From NCBI GenBank assembly GCA_020161015.1, contig JAIUOT010000014.1, forward strand, positions 62,001 through 126,000: 64,000 nt of DNA, in the 5' to 3' direction. Positions 61,057 to 64,000 of the stretch are shown here, one piece after another (the first letter of the stretch is position 1; each line of letters opens with the position of its first letter). The notes under the pieces were generated by a model that ran no database searches, was not told the origin of the DNA, and saw only the letters and a list, made by a program, of their open reading frames with translations. This stretch comes from Actinomycetota bacterium (lineage in GTDB: Bacteria > Actinomycetota > Actinomycetes > Propionibacteriales > Propionibacteriaceae). The position numbers and the translations under genes are program-made.

Positions 61057-61488
61057 TCAGGCGTCGAGGTCGAGGACGAGCGTCACCGGGCCGTCGTTGA
61101 CCAGCGACACCTCCATGTCCGCGCCGAACCGCCCGGTCTCCACCCTCGCGCCACGGGCGCGCAGTGCCGCGACGTAGGCGTCCACGAGGGGTTCGCTCAC
61201 CGGACCCGGCGCGGCGGCGTTCCACGACGGCCGGCGCCCCTTCCGGGTGTCGGCGTAGAGCGTGAACTGGCTCACCACGAGCAGCGGGGCGCCGAGGTCG
61301 GCACAGCTGCGCTCACCGTCGAGGATGCGCAGCTGCCAGGTCTTCTCCGCCAGCCGGTCGGCGATCGACGCGTCGTCGGTGTGCGTCACCCCCACCAGGA
61401 CCAGCAGGCCAGGCTCGCCGATCGCGCCGACGACAGCCCCGTCAACGCTCACGCTCGCCCGGCTGACCCGTTGCACCACCACCCGCAC
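61057..61488 (-). CDS. dtd: D-aminoacyl-tRNA deacylase
   Basis: Removes D-amino acids mischarged on tRNA. It has 143 residues. The GTG start gives [17 protein letters not shown], the normal DTD N-terminus, and the [17 protein letters not shown] catalytic motif and the cross-subunit proline motif NDGPVTL are present. Its first 47 nt overlap the end of the DUF4184 gene in a different frame. Confidence 0.94.
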   Translation of the reverse strand: MRVVVQRVSRASVSVDGAVVGAIGEPGLLVLVGVTHTDDASIADRLAEKTWQLRILDGERSCADLGAPLLVVSQFTLYADTRKGRRPSWNAAAPGPVSEPLVDAYVAALRARGARVETGRFGADMEVSLVNDGPVTLVLDLDA

Positions 61489-62239
61489 GCGCCCATCCAA
61501 CCATGCGCGGAGCGAGGGCGACGCCCCAGCACACGGCCAGCAGCGTGAGGGCAGCGACGCCGATCCCGCCGGTGAGGCCGGCGAAGGCGATCGCGTCCCA
61601 CGGCAGGCCGAAGCCGCCGGAGGCGAGGACCCGGGCCACGCCGCCGGCGAGCCCGGCGGCGCCGACGAGCCAGGGCAGTGACCGCGCCAGCGCTGGGTGG
61701 CCCGCATCGCCCTCCCCCCGGGTGCGGGGGCGCCGCCACGCGGCCAGGGCGACCGCCGCCAGCCCGACCGCCCCGCTGGCGTACTGGGCGTAGCGGTATC
61801 CGGCGAGCGGGCCGACCGGGCTCGGGTAGCTGGCCGCCAGCGCGGGAAGGGCCGTCGTGCCCCAGCGCCCGGGGTGGGTGAACTCGTCCCAGCCCACGTG
61901 GGTGGCGGCACCGATGGCGAGGGCGAGGGGCACCACCCACCAGGCGGCGACCGTCCAGCCGGCCGGCACCCAGCGCTCCCGGACGGCGGCCGGCGACAGG
62001 TCACGCAGGGCGCCGGCCGCGGAGCGCCACAGCGCCCACATCGCGAGCCCGAGCACCACGTCGACGGTGACCACGCCGGCAGCGGTGTGGGTCCACGGGG
62101 TGAGCACGCCGAGCACCGGCAGGTAGTAGGGCAGGTCGGGAGCCATGCTGCCCGCCGCCAGCGCGGCGAAGGGGAGCGCGCCGCCGCCGACCCGCCGCAG
62201 CGGCAGGACCGCAGCCACGTGGCTGGGCGTGAACGACAT
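61442..62239 (-). CDS. DUF4184 family membrane protein
   Basis: A 265-residue polytopic membrane protein starting [16 protein letters not shown], with [11 protein letters not shown] and [15 protein letters not shown], the hallmarks of DUF4184. Several hydrophobic helices follow. Related metal-dependent-hydrolase-like membrane proteins have no known role. TATCCT ends 6 nt before the ATG. The C-terminal end overlaps dtd. Confidence 0.84.
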   Translation of the reverse strand: MSFTPSHVAAVLPLRRVGGGALPFAALAAGSMAPDLPYYLPVLGVLTPWTHTAAGVVTVDVVLGLAMWALWRSAAGALRDLSPAAVRERWVPAGWTVAAWWVVPLALAIGAATHVGWDEFTHPGRWGTTALPALAASYPSPVGPLAGYRYAQYASGAVGLAAVALAAWRRPRTRGEGDAGHPALARSLPWLVGAAGLAGGVARVLASGGFGLPWDAIAFAGLTGGIGVAALTLLAVCWGVALAPRMVGWARAGGGATGQPGERER

Positions 62240-62271
62240 GCCCAGAGGATAGGTCGCCTCCTCGACCCCGC

Positions 62272-62441
62272 CTCACCGCGGGTTTCGGCGCGCACGGACG
62301 GCACGGTCGGTCGCCCGTCCTTCTCACCGCGGGTTTCGACGCGCAAAACCCCGTCTGGAGCGCCCTTTTCCGCGCCGAAACCCGCGGTGAGCGCGGCCGG
62401 CGTGCGGGACGGGCGCTGCCGCGCGCCGAAAGCCGCGGTTG
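62272..62441. repeat. Cluster of four REP-like copies
   Basis: A 21-23 nt unit, CTCACCGCGGGTTTCG followed by G/A-CGCG, occurs twice in direct orientation (62272-62294, 62323-62345) and twice inverted (62371-62391, and a weaker copy at 62421-62441). Copies 2 and 3 can pair almost completely around a 25-nt loop. The gap lies between two genes on the same strand, where a terminator or REP/BIME-type element could act. Confidence 0.75.
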
Positions 62442-62442
62442 G

Positions 62443-63399
62443 TCACCGGGCGAGGGCGCGGTCGACGCGGGCGACCACCTCCCAGGGCCGGAACATGATC
62501 TCCTCGGCGAGCCAGCGCACGACCTGGAAGCCGAGGTCGCGGAACACCTGCTCCCGCTGCTTCTCGCGCACGTACGCCCGTGGGTCGGCGTACTTCACCG
62601 CGCCGTCGCACTCGCCGATCACCCCGTGGGCGCGCCACAGGCAGTCGGGGAAGAACAACCCGGCGGGCGTGCGGACGGGCGCCTGGTACTCCGGTCGCGG
62701 CAGGCCGGCCAGCGCGAAGTGGCCGGCCGACAGCGACTCCGCCGCCGACTCCCGGCAGGGCTCGGCGAGGGCGATCGACGCGGCGAGCGACGTGCGGCGC
62801 CGGGACCCGGCAACCTCGCGGAGGTGCTCGCGCGCCGCGTCCGCCAGGTGCGGGTTCGTGTAGTCCTGGCGGCGCACCTGCGCCACGAAGCCCGCGCAGA
62901 GCAGGCGGGCGGCGGCGTCGAACAGCACCAGCGCCTCCGGCAGGCCGAGGCCGTCGGCGAGGTCGACGGCGGTGCGGGCGGGGCTGGTGACCGGGGTGCC
63001 GTCCGCACCGGTGATCACCTGGCCCGGCGGAAGGCGGGCCGTGTGGTGCTCCCCGACGGCCCGCACCGCGCGGACGCCGGTGCCCGACGGCAGCGTGATC
63101 GCCACGGGGAGGTCCTCCCACGGCCGGCCGGGGGCCGGCATCCCCCAGGCCAGGGCCGCCGACTGGTGGCTGAGCACGCCGGACGGGTTGGCCGCCACCT
63201 CGGCCCGCGCCCGCAGCAGGTGCCGGGCGGCGGGGTCGTCGGGCCAGGACGCGCGCGCCAGGTAGACGCCGCGGCGCAGCCGCACGAGATCGCCGTGCGA
63301 CACCGCCGTGGTGATCATGCGCTTCGTCACCCCCGTGTCGAGCAGTGCTGCGGCGGTGGTGGGACGGCTCGGACGGAGCCAGGGAGTGGGTGCGGGCAC
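62443..63399 (-). CDS. AbiEi-like N-terminal domain fused to a DUF559-type nuclease domain
   Basis: About 318 residues. The N-terminal third has a winged helix (DTGVTKRMITTAVSHGDLVRL, in part) followed by RRGVYL and SHQSAALAWG, typical of AbiEi-type antitoxin N-domains. The C-terminal third resembles a very-short-patch-repair/DUF559 PD-(D/E)xK fold: FFPDCLW, GECDGAVKY (E-x-D plus K) and FQVVRW. GTG at 63399 has a GGAGG ribosome site; GTG at 63423 is possible. No AbiEii toxin gene is adjacent. Such fused proteins are common in actinobacteria without known function. Confidence 0.78.
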   Translation of the reverse strand: MPAPTPWLRPSRPTTAAALLDTGVTKRMITTAVSHGDLVRLRRGVYLARASWPDDPAARHLLRARAEVAANPSGVLSHQSAALAWGMPAPGRPWEDLPVAITLPSGTGVRAVRAVGEHHTARLPPGQVITGADGTPVTSPARTAVDLADGLGLPEALVLFDAAARLLCAGFVAQVRRQDYTNPHLADAAREHLREVAGSRRRTSLAASIALAEPCRESAAESLSAGHFALAGLPRPEYQAPVRTPAGLFFPDCLWRAHGVIGECDGAVKYADPRAYVREKQREQVFRDLGFQVVRWLAEEIMFRPWEVVARVDRALAR

Positions 63400-63538
63400 A
63401 TCCTGATCCTCCGGTCGACGCACCCCGCCGCGGTCACACGCGCCCCCGGCCTGTGGACGACGCGCCCGGCCGCGCGAGCCTGTGGACGGCGCCCCCGGCC
63501 GGGAAGGGACGGCGTGCCCCGGCGGTTATGCTGCACAG

Positions 63539-63652
63539 GTGCTGACCCCGCTCTCTGTGACAGGTGTGGTGGTGTTCACCGCCTGCCTGGTGCTGGTCGT
63601 CCTCGCCGGGCTCGGCATCGTCGCGCTGGTGCGCGGCAGAAGAGGGGAGTGA
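63539..63652 (+). CDS. 37-residue single-span membrane microprotein
   Basis: Starts with GTG and reads MLTPLSVTGVVVFTAC onward, one hydrophobic helix of about 24 residues ending in a basic tail (VRGRRGE). TATGCT (63527-63532) ends 6 nt before the start, so the message would be leaderless. Its stop is one base before the nitrobindin-like start, giving a two-gene unit. It is too small to match a family by eye. Confidence 0.65.
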   Translation: MLTPLSVTGVVVFTACLVLVVLAGLGIVALVRGRRGE

Positions 63653-63653
63653 G

Positions 63654-64000
63654 ATGGCTTTCGAGATTCCGTCCGACCTGAACCCGGCCCTGGTCGGCGT
63701 CGCGTGGCTGCGCGGACGCTGGGAGGGCACCGGCTACCGCCAGTGGCCCGGCCTGGAGAAGCACAGCTACGCGCTCCAGGTGGACTTCGCCGACAACGGC
63801 GAGGACTACCTGCACTACCTGTGCCAGGCGTTCGAGGTGGACGAGGCGGGCGCGCCGACGAAGCCGCTGTTCATGGAGACCGGCTTCTGGCGCCCGCTGG
63901 CCGACGGCACGGTCGACGTCGTGATGTGCTCGCCGGACGGCTTCGTCGAGATCTGGTTCGGCAAGCTCCAGCCGGGCCGTCTCGACCTGGTGACCGACGC
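63654..64000 (+). CDS. Nitrobindin-like haem-binding FABP-family protein (3' end outside window)
   Basis: The first 115 residues of a small beta-barrel of the DUF1794/THAP4-nitrobindin family. The N-terminal GxWxGxG motif is seen as GRWEGTGYRQW, with HSYALQVDF and METGFWRPL following. Family members bind haem and isomerise peroxynitrite to nitrate. The proximal histidine lies beyond the window. A GAGGGGAG ribosome site overlaps the end of the microprotein gene. Confidence 0.86.
   Translation, partial: MAFEIPSDLNPALVGVAWLRGRWEGTGYRQWPGLEKHSYALQVDFADNGEDYLHYLCQAFEVDEAGAPTKPLFMETGFWRPLADGTVDVVMCSPDGFVEIWFGKLQPGRLDLVTD

Noticed and set aside
62443-63423. Type IV toxin-antitoxin pair
   Set aside because: Only the AbiEi-like domain is present, fused to a nuclease-like domain; no AbiEii nucleotidyltransferase gene adjoins it.
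63441-63510. Imperfect direct repeat around two CCTGTGGACG copies upstream of the microprotein
   Set aside because: Only about ten bases are exact and the rest is simple GC-rich sequence; it is not strong enough to call a repeat or an origin-like element.

Overview
The window is one continuous stretch of very GC-rich chromosome from an actinobacterium. This rests on the presence of mycothiol synthase, Lsr2, ClpC, GlnR, the 33-residue ribosomal protein bS22 and the actinobacterial ftsH-folE-folP-folB-folK-DUF3180 gene order. The content would fit a member of the Propionibacteriales, but that is inference. I see no rRNA, tRNA, insertion sequence, prophage or CRISPR array, and no gene-free gap longer than 300 bases. 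The first gene (a sensor kinase) and the last gene (a nitrobindin-like protein) are cut by the window ends.

Layout. 0.3-2.9 kb is a reactive-sulfur module: thioredoxin, a CstR-type persulfide sensor, a sulfide:quinone oxidoreductase and a 59-residue companion protein, tied together by a shared operator. 3.0-4.8 kb carries a PCu(A)C copper chaperone translationally coupled to a Tat-exported Dyp peroxidase. 4.8-15.9 kb is housekeeping: sixA-like phosphatase, ppa, dacB, a DUF2342 metalloprotease, tilS, hpt, ftsH and the folate genes. 16.2-19.3 kb holds lsr2 and clpC. 19.3-28.6 kb has radA, VOC proteins, a sugar isomerase-like gene, a CPBP protease, asd, proC and a PfkB kinase. 28.7-30.1 kb is an HNH/13E12-family gene with a perfect SOS box. 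30.1-32.3 kb is the 5-oxoprolinase operon pxpABC.

32.4-41.5 kb is a LacI-controlled uptake and degradation locus: a sugar ABC importer, GH31 alpha-xylosidase, GH1 beta-glucosidase and a DUF2891 protein. It looks built for isoprimeverose or xyloglucan oligosaccharides. 41.6-43.2 kb has a small HTH protein, bS22 with a structured leader, a glutaredoxin-like protein and a MerR regulator. 43.2-47.7 kb is the System II cytochrome c maturation operon (phosphoglycerate mutase-like, TlpA/ResA, CcdA, ResB, CcsB). It is followed by a mycothione-reductase-like flavoprotein that lacks the redox cysteine motif and by a GH3 lipoprotein. 51.1-55.3 kb is the pstSCAB phosphate operon behind an exact tandem PHO box. 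Beyond a second LacI gene lie a Nudix-phosphatase protein, ppk, mshD and glnR, then dtd, a DUF4184 membrane protein, an AbiEi-like/nuclease protein, a 37-residue membrane microprotein and the nitrobindin-like gene.

Recurring themes. Seventeen genes have a -10-like hexamer ending exactly 6-7 nt before the start codon, which points to leaderless transcripts. Operons are tight, with many ATGA, GTGA and TGATG overlaps. Both solute-binding-protein genes are followed by a strong hairpin before the permease genes. Two unusual palindromic intergenic elements (12865-12902 and 62272-62441) look like REP-type repeats.
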